Positions 10,612 through 22,100 of a stretch of DNA of 44,931 bases are shown here, piece by piece. The position numbers were made by a program, and so were the translations under genes. Each line of letters begins with the position of its first letter. The stretch's first letter is position 1. Origin of the DNA: Ectocarpus siliculosus (taxonomy: Eukaryota; Sar; Phaeophyceae; Ectocarpales; Ectocarpaceae); contig FN649727.1 in NCBI GenBank assembly GCA_000310025.1, forward strand, positions 3,125,580-3,170,510. The letters are read 5' to 3'. The notes below the pieces were generated by a model that was not told the DNA's origin, did not search any database, and saw only the letters and a list, made by a program, of their open reading frames with translations.

Positions 10612-11478
10612 CAAGAAGCGGGCCAGTCGACCCTTGTGATTGACCCGTCTTGCACCTGCAGAACGTGCGCACACCGATCCAGTCCGTGCCTCCTTGCGTT
10701 GGGAGGTTGCACAATGCAACCCTCGATGCTTTGAGCTGACCCTGCCGTGCAAGGGATGGCGGCCGGCTCGGGTGTCCAATGCGCGCTCTAGTACAACGGG
10801 GCTCTACAATTTCACGATGCCAACGTTCGCCGGAGTCGGAGGGCTTGTAATCGATTGGTGGCCCCAACAAACCGGCCGAGAGATAAGATAGACGGCTTCG
10901 TATCCAATATCTGCCTTAGCTTCTCCTCGTTCGCTTTGAGTGCAATCGCTGGCGCTACACATTACCGTGCCGTCGCGAGTACCTAGCAAACAGAGGCACC
11001 GCTCCCGGTCTCTTCGGATGCCGTCCTTTCCGTGGACTCCGAATGTAGCTGCTCTAACCAGACGAACTTCCGCCCTCACATGCGAATACCCGCAACACTA
11101 CATGACGCTTCGCGCAGCAGGGACGTCGGGCAAGAGCGGAGAGGTCAAGAAGGGTCCCAACGGAGAAGAGCTGGACCCCCGTCTCTACTCGGTCAGGATC
11201 GCCCGCGCCACCGGGATCGAATGGGGCACGGACATCAGCTTCTCGTGGGTGTACATTCGGGCCCTGCAGCCGGACGGTGCGGCGGCGAACTGCGGGGAAA
11301 TCTCCGTCGGAGATCAGGTGCGCCCATTGCATCTTCGGTTGCTGTTGACCTCTCTGCAGCGTAGCTATAGCAACGCTAGAAGTCATTTGGTTGTTGTTGG
11401 TTTCTCCCCGACCCTTTCCTGCATTTTTCATTTCCTGGTGTATCGTGCCAGCAAACGGGCTGCACCAAAGCGATTGAA

Positions 11479-11511
<33 letters not shown>

Positions 11512-12567
11512 GGCTGTGCGTGTTGGCTGAAAGGCCATCAATGCCGCAAACGGGGTGGGGTGCGGAGACGCATACCTACTTGGGCGTTTATCCCACGCAC
11601 GCGGTTTTCGTTCACGCCTCAAGCCCTCGATCCCCCCGGTCCGCCTTCCTATCCCCGATGCGCACCACCCGTAGCTAATTGCAATAAACGACCAGACGTT
11701 GGCCGGGGCACCTTTCGACGTGGCGATGGACGCCATGATTGCTCTAGAGGGCACCGACGTCGAGTTCACCTTCTTCAGGGGCTCGACGGAGGAGCTCAAG
11801 AAGGTGGTTGGTGAGTCCAGCAGTTAACTCTCGCTCACTGCTGTATGGGTTGGTTCCTTGTGCTGCTCTCGCAGCACGATTGCATAGGAGGTGCCACTAG
11901 CTAGGCTGGGGTGCTTGTGCTGTGTCTGTCCTTCAGAGAGCGTGAATGGTTGGTCGAATCGGTAGGAAGAAAAGTTTTCACACCGACGGAGCTCTATGTG
12001 GGGTGGTAGTGGGGAACATGAAGAAGACACCAAGATGCCCCATGTGTTGAGCGTTTTTGCAGGGACGGCTCTGCTTCTTTCACTCGAGGCGTCGAAGCTG
12101 TTTAGAACCGCGATTTGTTGAACCGCATCGTGGCGCGCCTTGTTCGCACGGGAACACTCGCGCCCCGCCGAGCGAGCGCCAGGCACTCAACGCGCCGACC
12201 CTGTTTCCTCCCGTATGGCATATGCCACTTCCTGGCCCGAGCGGAGCTCCTAGAGCGATCTTTGCGTTCCTCCGGTGTTCGCTGTCTCCTCTACACCCGC
12301 CCATCATCGGGCTTTCTCTCCCGAGAGGCATGTTTTTTGCCCACCGACACCGGTCCTCTTTGACGTCGCCGACACACACACGCTCTACACGCCCGGCAGG
12401 TGCGGAAGCTCCCCCGGCAGAGATCACGGTTACCGTCAAGCAGGACGGGAAGCCGGAGTTGGCCCTCACGGCGCCCTCGGGGGCCAACCTCCGCGACTTT
12501 CTCACCGAGAACGGCATCAACGTCTACCAGTCCGTCACGCGCTGGACCAACTGCAAGGGGAAGCAGC

Positions 12568-12663
<96 letters not shown>

Positions 12664-13412
12664 GGCGGCGCGTTAACGTACGAAATTCCGGAAACATGTT
12701 GTCGCCAAGGGGTGTTTTTTGGGAACGTGCCGTGAGTGTTTCCGCCGGTGGGGAAGGTTGAGGTTTTTCTTTTTGACGGCGTCGACTGCGTTCTTTAGTG
12801 GCCGTCTGACCGAAAAAGTGTGTCATGTCGTTCGGCAAGTGTACGAAATTGTGTCGAGCTGTGGGAGCGTACTGTCTGTTTCCAAGTGGTGTGGATGATG
12901 GTTGTTTGCCACGGACGCGTGCTTTTGTGCCTGCTGCGTGCGTTCGTTGTTGCCTTTTCAGCCCCCATGCAACAAATGTTTCCTATCGGCATGCATTCCT
13001 CTCGTAACGAACATGCCACGTTTTGTCTCGCTGTGCACCTATGCGGACGTATCTCTCCAGTCTAACTTTGTGCACCCTAAACTTCCTCTGCTTTGCCCGT
13101 CCTCTCTCTTGTTCCTTCTCTACCCCCCCCCCCCTCTCTGTCTCTGCCTGACTCTTCTTCGCTGTTTCGTCATTGCTGCCGCTTGTTTGTCTCTCCCGCT
13201 ATTTCTCTCTCCTCTCCCTCGCGGTACACCAAAGCACGTGCATCGTGGCGATCGACGAGGGTCTGGAGAGCACGACAATCCGCTCGGTCGACGAGAGCTC
13301 CACGCTCAGAGACAACCCGCCTAACTACCGCCTATCGTGCGTCACCAACATGTACGACGACGTGACCGTCACGGTGTTCCCGCCAGTTGGGGCCGCTCAA
13401 TGGACAAGATGA
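9704..13412 (+). CDS. Plastid-targeted PDZ-ferredoxin ([2Fe-2S]) fusion protein
   Basis: Five exons give 302 residues with every phase consistent: 9704-9820, 10994-11317, 11696-11810, 12400-12574 and 13235-13412. Exon 1 encodes a signal peptide ending CCAAFTLSP, which looks like the heterokont ASAFAP plastid signal. It is followed by an Arg/Ser/Thr-rich transit-like stretch. Residues around 90-185 form a PDZ-like domain (YSVRIARATGIEWG...VYIRALQPDGAA...ISVGDQ...GAPFDVAMDAMIAL). The C-terminal 115 residues form a ferredoxin fold with Cx5Cx2C (NCKGKQLCGTC) and a fourth Cys 32 residues on (YRLSC). The cluster spacing and the GTCIV...RLSC pattern recall the thylakoid ferredoxin-like NDF4/PnsB3 family rather than classical plant ferredoxin, which has Cx4Cx2C. 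An electron-transfer or assembly role in the plastid is inferred. The join of exon 1 to exon 2 is the least certain. Confidence 0.75.
9844..9876 (+). repeat. (CAG)11 microsatellite
   Basis: Eleven perfect CAG units in the first intron of the PDZ-ferredoxin gene, 23 bp after the exon 1 donor. Reading through it would give poly-Ser or poly-Gln, but it lies outside the exons as modelled. Confidence 0.9.
10556..10609 (+). repeat. (GA)n microsatellite
   Basis: About 27 GA units within intron 1 of the PDZ-ferredoxin gene, directly after TTGCAGGTGA, which itself resembles a splice donor. The open frames of Arg-Glu or Ser-Leu repeats through it are artefacts of the repeat. Confidence 0.9.
11481..11509 (+). 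repeat. (CAG)9 microsatellite
   Basis: Nine perfect CAG units plus CA in intron 2 of the PDZ-ferredoxin gene. The neighbouring sequence has no coding character. Confidence 0.9.
12577..12663 (+). repeat. (GA)n microsatellite starting at a 5' splice site
   Basis: About 43 GA units, with one AA interruption near 12650, begin within the donor of intron 4 of the PDZ-ferredoxin gene. The exon ends ...CTGTGCGG at 12574 and the intron opens GTGAGAGAGA. The donor consensus therefore grades directly into the repeat. Confidence 0.9.
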
Positions 13413-13879
13413 AAACAAAAACAAGAATTTCGGCGACCCTCGGGTCGTTCGTCGGCGTGGTTGCGTTTCGCCTGCAGAAAACGACGCGCCAGGGGGAAAG
13501 GGGGGCAGATCATGTACGTAGCAGCAGCACTGCAATGGAATACCTGGCGGTTGGTTCGGGAGAGAGTGGGACACCTACACAGCCTGCCAGGTTGTTTGCT
13601 TTGTATTGTCGTTGTGGTGGTGAGGCATGGCCTGGGTTTTGGCAAGCGCAGTTGTGACAACATGTATCGCCTTTCGGTGTGGGACGTTTTGCGGACCTCT
13701 TTCGCTTCTCTCTCTCGCTGCAACAGGTCGCCGGTCACTTCATCTGGCTCTTGTAGGACGTACGTACGGTTACCAAAGTTATGGGAACCTTAGCTCGCTG
13801 CTGCAGCAAGAGAAGATGGCACTGCTGCTGTTGTTGTATCTACACTCCACCTGTTCCACGCATGGACAAGGTCAAAATT
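13413..13879. other. 3' flank of PDZ-ferredoxin gene
   Basis: Downstream of the stop codon I see no further coding region. The stretch probably contains the 3' untranslated region. No AATAAA-type signal is obvious near the stop. Confidence 0.3.
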
Positions 13880-14048
13880 AAGTCGTGTGTTCGCTGTCGA
13901 GGAGCGTCGAACCGAGGTTAGGTTAACTAGCAGCATACCTCTCCGCACTCCAACATCGATTGTAGACTCCAACAACAACGATTTTAGAGGTATGCTGCTA
14001 GTTAACCTAACCTCGGTTCGACGCTCCTCGACAGCGAACACGCGACTT
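13880..14048. repeat. Near-perfect 63-bp inverted repeat (hairpin)
   Basis: The left arm 13880-13942 and right arm 13986-14048 are reverse complements with one mismatch by eye (AAGTCGT against AAGTCGC near the base), around a 43-nt loop. RNA from either strand would fold into a long stem. The arms contain AGGTTAACCTAA-like half sites but no coding frame. It could be a foldback mobile element, a small-RNA precursor, or a recent inverted duplication of 63 bp. It lies 467 bp after the PDZ-ferredoxin stop and 2.1 kb after the SF3B2 stop, between converging genes. Confidence 0.9.
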
Positions 14049-16168
14049 ATTTTTAGTTTTTTGCGAGCAAAAACCAATTCTCAGCAGGATTGCTCGTTCT
14101 GAGTATGTGTCGCCCATCAACCTACCCGCCCGGTCAGTACTATCCATGTAGTACGGTTCGGGTGAAAGCCGCCTCACGCGGTCAACAAGCAAGCGCGATC
14201 GATCGATACCTTGATCAAACCTCGCGAAATCGCGCAAGTCGATTCTGAATCCAGTTCCTTCAGGGGTTTCAACATGTCCATTCTGAAGCTCTGATTGTGA
14301 CAATAAAAGACCAAACGATTATGGGAATCACCCCCCCCCCCCCTTTTTTTTTCTCTTTTGGACAATTTTGTCGCTCCACCTTTCGTACGGAAATTGTGGA
14401 GACGAGGGAAAAAAACAAAATTGATCGCCTTTGAATGAACTGCCACCCTTGCCTACTGGCCCAGGGATAGCCATCCCTGACTCTCCTCTCCACCACCGGG
14501 AAACGCTTTCAAAAAGTTGCTTTGAACATTACCCAGACAACAGCATCGCTCTGATGCACAGCAGTGTCATCGCACATCGTGCGCTCCTGCATGTTACATG
14601 TACCAACATTTTCGCACATCTCTACCGTGCTTCTTGGTTCACAACAAATTTAGTCGCGCTTGGGTATTTTTTTCTTCCCATGAGCTTTCTTGTTTTTCCT
14701 TTTTCTACCGCCGATTGCCCGGTCGGTTCCGTACTTCGAACAAATTCACGACATTTTTTTTTTTGTTAGGCATACACGAATAAAACGCCCCCCTCGCGTA
14801 TTTAGTTCCGTTCAGACTGACTTAGTATCTCCTTTGGGAGCTGGTGAGCCCGGTCGACGCTAATAACAAGAGCAAGTACAGCACGAGCATGCACACACAC
14901 ACATGCGCGTATGCGGAAATATGCAACATGGTCCTCTCACACCTTGTACGCGATAGACTTGACACCGTACGACTGACGCCGCCCTACCAGCAACGACACA
15001 ACGCCTACACCAAAGAAAATTGGAAGACGACCTACCAAAGCCTGTAGGTGTGTTTCACTTATCATCTAGCATATATGGTACGATTTTTCCCTCCCGCCCG
15101 CCCCCCGGGGGAACGCCCAGTACTTTTCCCACGCTTTTGCGGGCAACGAACAAAAACACACGACACGTTAGACACCGTACATACGCCGTCGTCGCTTGCT
15201 CTGCCGACACACCACACGAAGTGGACCACTGGTGTAACGAGAGCCTCACCGTCGGCACAAACGAATGATTTTTGCGGCACCATGCCGTCGCCGCCGCCGC
15301 CGTCACAAGCGGCAACAAATATATCCCTGACTTCTTCGCCGAATGGCCGTGTTCAAATAGGACAGCCAGCCAGCCAAAAGCAAGACATCACACGTTCTTC
15401 TGACTATCGCTCGCGCACACCTCGGCCGGGGACGACAACCAGACGCGCCTCGCCCCTGCACGTGGATACATACCCCTCCGTTTGGAGCATCGCCCCCCCC
15501 CCGTCAACCATTGCTAGCAGTCCCTCGGCTGGTGGAGACAGAAAAATAAGCGTAAGGATAACTCGGAGCCGCAACACGGACCCTTTCGATAGCCGCGCTT
15601 TTTGCCTTGCTTCTCAAGACGAGAGGAAACCACGGGCTCCCCCCACTTTTTTCTAGTTGTTAAAGCCACGTGCGCTCGTTGAACGCTAAGTAAGCCGGCA
15701 TTTCTTTTTTTTCTTTCTTGGTTTCCATATCGATCGGCATCTTCTTGCATGGTCACCGTCCCGCCGCCTCAAAATCAAGCGCAACAAACGCGAGAGACAG
15801 AGAGAGCTAGACCGTCTACATAGGTCAATCTTCTTCATCTACGAAGACCGAGCAGGGTTGATCCACACACTTGTCTCTGGAGTAGACAAGTGCCAAGACA
15901 GGAGAAAAGCCGAACCAAAGTAGTCCACCAGGGAGAGCGTGAGTAAAAGAAAGACACAATAATACAATAAGAACGAAACCAGCCAAGGTCAAACGAAACA
16001 AAGCAGCGACGGTCAAGACGATCGACGACCCACAGCAGTCGCACGAACGACCGACCAAGAGACCAAACCAACCGGGAAAAAAACGAAGCAAGAGAAGCAC
16101 AGCACGCACACGAATCCTGTCGAACACAAATCAAAACTAGAACCGAGAACCACGCGTACCGCAAAGCG
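14049..16168. other. Long gene-free stretch between converging genes
   Basis: I see no supported gene in 2.1 kb. It holds a run of about 17 C then 9 T near 14331-14357, several short A- or T-rich runs, and scattered open frames without domain-like content. The longest (about 15048-15656, plus strand) is rich in Pro, Ser and Thr with no recognisable motif. The part next to 16168 should include the SF3B2 3' untranslated region. Confidence 0.4.
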
Positions 16169-19100
16169 CTAGAACTTGAAGGAGTCCTTGTAGCGCTTGC
16201 CCTTGTCGGCCGCCTTCTCCTTCTCCTTCTTCTCGAGCTTGCGCTTGCGCTTACGGTTCTCCTCTGCCACGATGTCGCTCACGTCTTCCTTCCCCTTGGC
16301 GCCGCCGACGGACGCGGCCGCTCGCTCCTGCTCCTCGAACCTAGGGGACAAGGGGGGGAGGAGGAGGGCAGGGCGGTTTTGAGAAGAGGGCACGGAGGTC
16401 AGCTGAGAGGCAAGACACGCTGTTGGGAACACAACCAAGAACAAGCAATTGTTATCCCCGCCGTCGTTCTGCACATCCTGCGGTGGGAACGAGAACGCGC
16501 CCAAAGGCGAAAGGCAGAATCCCTCTCCAAAAAAAAAAAGCCCCACTTTCCACATCATGCACCGCAACAACACGGACAGCAGCCCAAACACCCCCCTCCC
16601 ACCCCAGCAATTCCAAAAACCAACTCCAATATTGGGCAGGCGGCTTTCCAACTCCCACTAGATTTCCACCACATCCCCTCTCATCTCGAACGCGCAAAGT
16701 CATTTATTTCTCTGGCATTGCTTGCGCGTAAATCATTTCTACCCTACCGCAGTACAGCAGAAAAACAAAATCCTCCTGAAAAATTATTTCTTCTTCTCAC
16801 TTCTCCCGGAGGCCCTCCTCGTCGTTGAGCTGCTCGTCCACCTCGTCGGGGTTAAGGGACACCTGCACGTCCCGCGGGGGTGCCTCGGAAGCGTCCCCGC
16901 CCAGCCCCGCCGCGCCGCCCCCGCCGCCCTTGGAGCCGGGCAGGACGTACTTTCGGTCCCCGCCGAACAGAGCCCCGGCCCCCACGGCGGAATCCCTCGA
17001 CTGGACCACCTTGTAGAGCTCCTGGGGCACCGCGGACAGCCCGGTCGTGTCGGGGGTGTCCACCCCGGCCCTCTTGCGGAGGTCCATCATCGTGTCCGGC
17101 GTCTCGAGCCCGGAGACGCTCGAGACGCCGCCGCCCTCGAACATGGGCGTCTCCGCCCCGCCGTCCTCCTCCTCCTCCTCTTCCTCCTCCTCCTCCTCCT
17201 CCTCCTCCTCGTCGTCGTCATCGTCGGATTCGGCCAAGTCTCCCCAGTGAGACTTGTCCATCTCTTCGACGTCGTCCCCGTCCTTCGCGGCCAGGTTGAA
17301 CACGTCTGTTTTGATCGTGTTTCCGCGCAAGTTGTTCATGTTCCGTTGAGGACGGTCGCGGCGGGGGGGGGGGGGGGGGAGTGGCGGTATGTGTGAGGGT
17401 GATTGCGAGCGTTTCTAAGCGAGAGTACAGCAGTGCAGGCATCACGGCATGCTGTGTACGACGTGTGTGTACGTGCGATAAGCGGCTCGATCGTTGGCGG
17501 TTCGCCTAGTTCGGTGTGCGCCAAGAGGCGGCACGATCGACGACGTCATGTCCCACAACCATGGGACGCCAAGCACACCACAAGGCGCCTGTTCATACGG
17601 TAGCAAACAGCTCGCCCTACGGCCAAAGTGCCCCCCAGCCACGCAAAAACAACACGGGCCGAAAGAGACGACGGCAGCTAACTAGATGAGCCCCTCACCT
17701 CCGTACAGAGGGTTTCCCTTCGAGTCCACCGGAGGCTTCCCCCACTCCGACGAACCGAACCCGTACCGGGCCCCCGCCGGGATAGGAGCGTTGAGCCCCG
17801 GGATTCGGAGGTGCGGGTAGGACAACGGCGGGCCGTATCTTTGCATGTTGATGAGCCATGGCGGGGGGTCGTCCTCTCCGATGCCCAGCGCCTGCGGCCA
17901 CACACCAAGCAAGCGCCACCGACAACAAACACCCCGGCAGGAAGCGGCAGCGTGATGATGATATGAAAGCCGGACGTCAAATGCCATCTCATTTCGCAAG
18001 CTTTTGTTGATACGCACGCGTCGAAAGCGCGAATACACTGCACTAACTGCGTGGGAGACACGTCGGAAATGAACAAAATACTCACTACTGTGAGCCTGAC
18101 AACCAACCACCAACCAAATACGCGGAGTACATGCCGTGTAGGTACCGTGTCACCTACGGCGCACGTATCCGTCATCGCTTCTCTTGCTCACGATCAAAAC
18201 GTGAACAGCAAACAAAAAAACACAACAAGACGGAAGCAACACAGGGCCGGACCTCTCTCAAGTCTGAGCTGACGTGCCCGGGCTTGTGCTCCTGGTTCTT
18301 CGCCTCGAACTCCTTGCCCTCATAGTACAGATCCCCCGGGTTTGTCAGCGGCGGCTTGGTCTGGTGCTTGAAGAACGCGTCGTGCAGCACCTACAATCGG
18401 GGGGGCGGGGGCGGTAGGAGCACACACGTGAGCAAATGTCGTACGGTACGGTTTGCAGGAAGAATTTCCAAGACACACATAGTTAAGGCTAAGGGTTTCT
18501 GGAGACGGATGAAACGGCTTGGCACCGCACTAAAATGCAACAAGATCGTATGCATAGACGCCAACACCGTTACCGGCCGTTGTAGGGAAGGATATGCAGC
18601 GGGCATGAGCGGTGCGCATCGTTGGAAAACCTATTTTCCCCACGTGTTCCCAACTACGTTGTGTCCCTTCATATTCCAGCTCCCCTTTCAGAGGATCTTT
18701 GAAAAAAAAAAACGATACATATACCCTGGGGCGAACAGCCCCCGGGGGGGTGCCAAAGTCGTTGAGACCATTTCGGCGACTATTGTGTGTGCGTGTGGCG
18801 GGGGGGGAGGCGGAACATCTCAAGGGGATCATCAGATGATATCAAGGAAGGAATGCCGCAGATTTTCCGTGCTCGCCACGATAGGTGGCGGGCGGGCATT
18901 TCTCGTGCGAAGAAAGACTTTTCACGGGAATCTGATCGGCAAATTTGCCCAACGGGATGACTCTCACGTTTTTTTATTGGGGGGTCGTTTCTACGAAGTT
19001 TTCAATTCTTATTCTTGACTGCTATGCTTCTCGCATGCGTTCGATTTATCGTGACAACGGGATAATCAACCGTACTTCCACTGCTGTGAATGGTTAAGTT

Positions 19101-22100
19101 TGACTACATTGCATTTCGGAGCAATCAAAGCTTCGCTCTCGTTTCATGTCAGAACTACATCATCTGGTGGGAAATATTGTGACGGCCACCAAGCACCAAC
19201 AGCCACAAGGACACCGCCCGAGCTATTCCGGGGCCCATGCCCACACGCCGCGTGCCCATGTCAGTACATAACCGCCGCACCTGATAGTCGATGTCGATCT
19301 TCCCCATCTTTGGAGCGACTCTCTCCCTCTGCTTCTGCTTCGCCTGGGAGAAAGACGACGGCGATAGGAAAAGACGCCGACAGGACGACATTGTCCCGAA
19401 CCGCAACCAAAAGAAAAGGTGGACCAAAGAGCGAGACATAACGAACGAGGCAAACAGGCAAACCAGGAGCGTGAGAAATGACAGTCGAATCCGATCAGGA
19501 GAGGGAGGGTGGGAGGTGCCGCGTGTTTCTAGAGAGGAACAAGGAATACCCAGGGGGGGAGTCGAACCTCCGACGTTACCGAATCTACGATATCATCGAA
19601 TCTACCATGAAATATCTGGGGAGAAGGCACCGATGCCGCAACCACTCATCACGCCCATCTGCCGTGTGCATTTCGCGTCTCTAGCTTACAACCGGACGTG
19701 AGGAACACGGAGAAAAGAATCACCGCCCTCCACAAAAAATCTAACTTGCACATATCATACGCAATAGAAAACAAAACAGAAGTAACGAAATAACCAGCCC
19801 AACCTGCAGGACAGCGCAGACGCCCCCCCCCTTCACTGCTGTCTTTCTCTCGTCGTCCACACAAAAAAAAAAAGAAGCAAACAGAAACCCACTCAATGAC
19901 ATGCACAAACGATAAAACGAAAAATAGACGAGAGGCAGCAGCCATGCACCACCACCCCCCCGGTCACCTTCTTTTGACTGTCGGCCTCCTCGATCGCCGC
20001 CCTGATCTTATCGATGCCTGTCATGGCGATGAACTCCGGCAGCTCGAACGGCGTCTTCTCTATCCCTCGCTTCCCCTGCAAGTACTTGCGCTTCTGGCAC
20101 CAGTGGCGCGGCACCGGCACCGTGTTACGGTAGGACTGCGCAAGCGGATTGCAAGACAGGAAGGAACGATAATTGATCGGGCGGGGTCGTGCCGAGGTCT
20201 ACCTAGCGGTCCCAGTTATGCCTCACAGCGGAGACTTGTCGACTAACCACTACTTTTTCCAGGGGGGCACCGCCAATTGTTCTCTTTGCAGACATGCCTC
20301 CAGCAATTCGGGGCGACCTCTCGACGATTGTCTGCGATATGTTCCGCAGCACAACATCCTTGCTACTGACTGGTGTATTTCCACTACGTTGTATATGGGG
20401 AGAGGAGGGAACCGAGCACGCAACCTACACGGGGTTGTTAGTGCTCTTGTCGCTGCTTGCAGCGCAAGGGGCTATACGGTGCGGGGTGCCGTTTGTGACA
20501 AAGATGTCACCACGCTATAATAGTGCGGAAAAGCAAGAGGCGGTTGTGTTGGCGGTGGTGGTGGTGACTCGCTGACGGCGCTCGGCAGCCGTACGTAGAT
20601 GAAGCTCCCGGTCTCGTGCTCATTCGCACAAACGACCAGCCAAAACGCGAACTCCTCAACAACATGCCCTCGCCCTCACCACCCTACGCATCCCCGCCAA
20701 GCGCCTTCCTATCTACAGGGCCCCCATCTTTAGGTGCGAGTAGCCATCTCTTACCGTGCGCTGGAACAACGAACGGCGTGCCAAACTGAAGACCTGGCCA
20801 ACCCAATGCCGGTCTTAAGGCAACCCATCAAAATGCAGAGAGAACATCTACTACCTTGTGCAATCATGTCCGCTTCGTCAATGTCGGTGCTATCGAATCT
20901 ACTTCACCCCCCCACTACACATGAAACGGAGCCTGGGCCGGTGAAAACCCGGCCTATTGCAAGGATGCGAGGCCAGTAGTTCTTATCGACTATATACGAC
21001 ATGAGTACCCCGCCGAAAGCAAAACCCACCTTGAGAAACACCAGCATGCGCGGGTCAGCCGCCGTCACGTCGTGCGCCTCCACCACGTCCGGCCGCTGCA
21101 CGAGCTGCTTGAGCTCGGCCACCGAGAGCCTGCTCTTGAGCTTTCGCGCTTTCCGGGACAACCGGGGCCCCGCCCCCTCCTCGTCCGACCCCTCCTCCTC
21201 GCCGTCGCTCCCGCGGGCCGCCGCCGCTGCCGCCTTCTTGCTGGCCGCCTTCGCCGCTTCCGCCGCCGCCGCCGCCGCTTCCGCCTCCGCCTCCGCGGCG
21301 TCGGCGGCGGCGCCACTGGCCTCGTCCGCGACCTTGGTGAACCGCTCGAAGATCTGCTTGAACTCCTCGAGGGAGGCGGCGTCCATCTCGGCCCCGTCGA
21401 GGACCGAGGTGTTGTCGGCGACGTACTCCACCTGTTTTATTGCCACGTATTTCCCAGAACGAAAGGCTGGCCTTTAATGTTGACGGGGTTTGGTTGGTTT
21501 CGAATGAATGCGAACGCCAGAGAGACAGCTAAAACACGCCCAGGGCGCAGATAAAACAAAATATTGGGGGGTTGAAGAAAAGACGAAGGAGATGGCGAGA
21601 AGCATACTTGTCGGCATACACCCATTCTTGCTCCTTTTGGGGAACCTTCCAACTCGTTTTGGGGGGAACAAAGCCTACGAAGTGGTGGTCCGTCGAACTG
21701 ACGAAGGCACTCAGGAAATGTCGTTGCTGTTGCTGTTGCTGTTGTCTTCGCTGTTGTTGATTTTCGGATTTGGATTGTATTCTTCAGCTTCAGGTTCACC
21801 CGGCATGAGCCTCCTCAGCTTCACCGTGAAGGTAATTTCCGGCCGCTGACCTCTGTGCTGCAGGAACTTTTGGATGCGTGGTGAAACCAAGAATAGCACA
21901 AGCAACGGTTCGTTCAAGACGATTCCCCGTAATGCGAAGAGCAAGCACAACACGGAAAACACGACTATTGCGGCCAAACGGCAGGGCACCGGATAATAGG
22001 GCCGAATCAATCGGCAGGTTCTACACCCCATTCGTCTGTGATATGTTATCTACGACGACTCCAGCTCTCGTCTTGTTTCCCTTTTCTTCTCAAAACTGGA

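Noticed and set aside
10389-10870. Open frames of Ser-Leu or Arg-Glu repeats
   Set aside because: They arise from reading the GA microsatellite in different frames. No domain flanks it.
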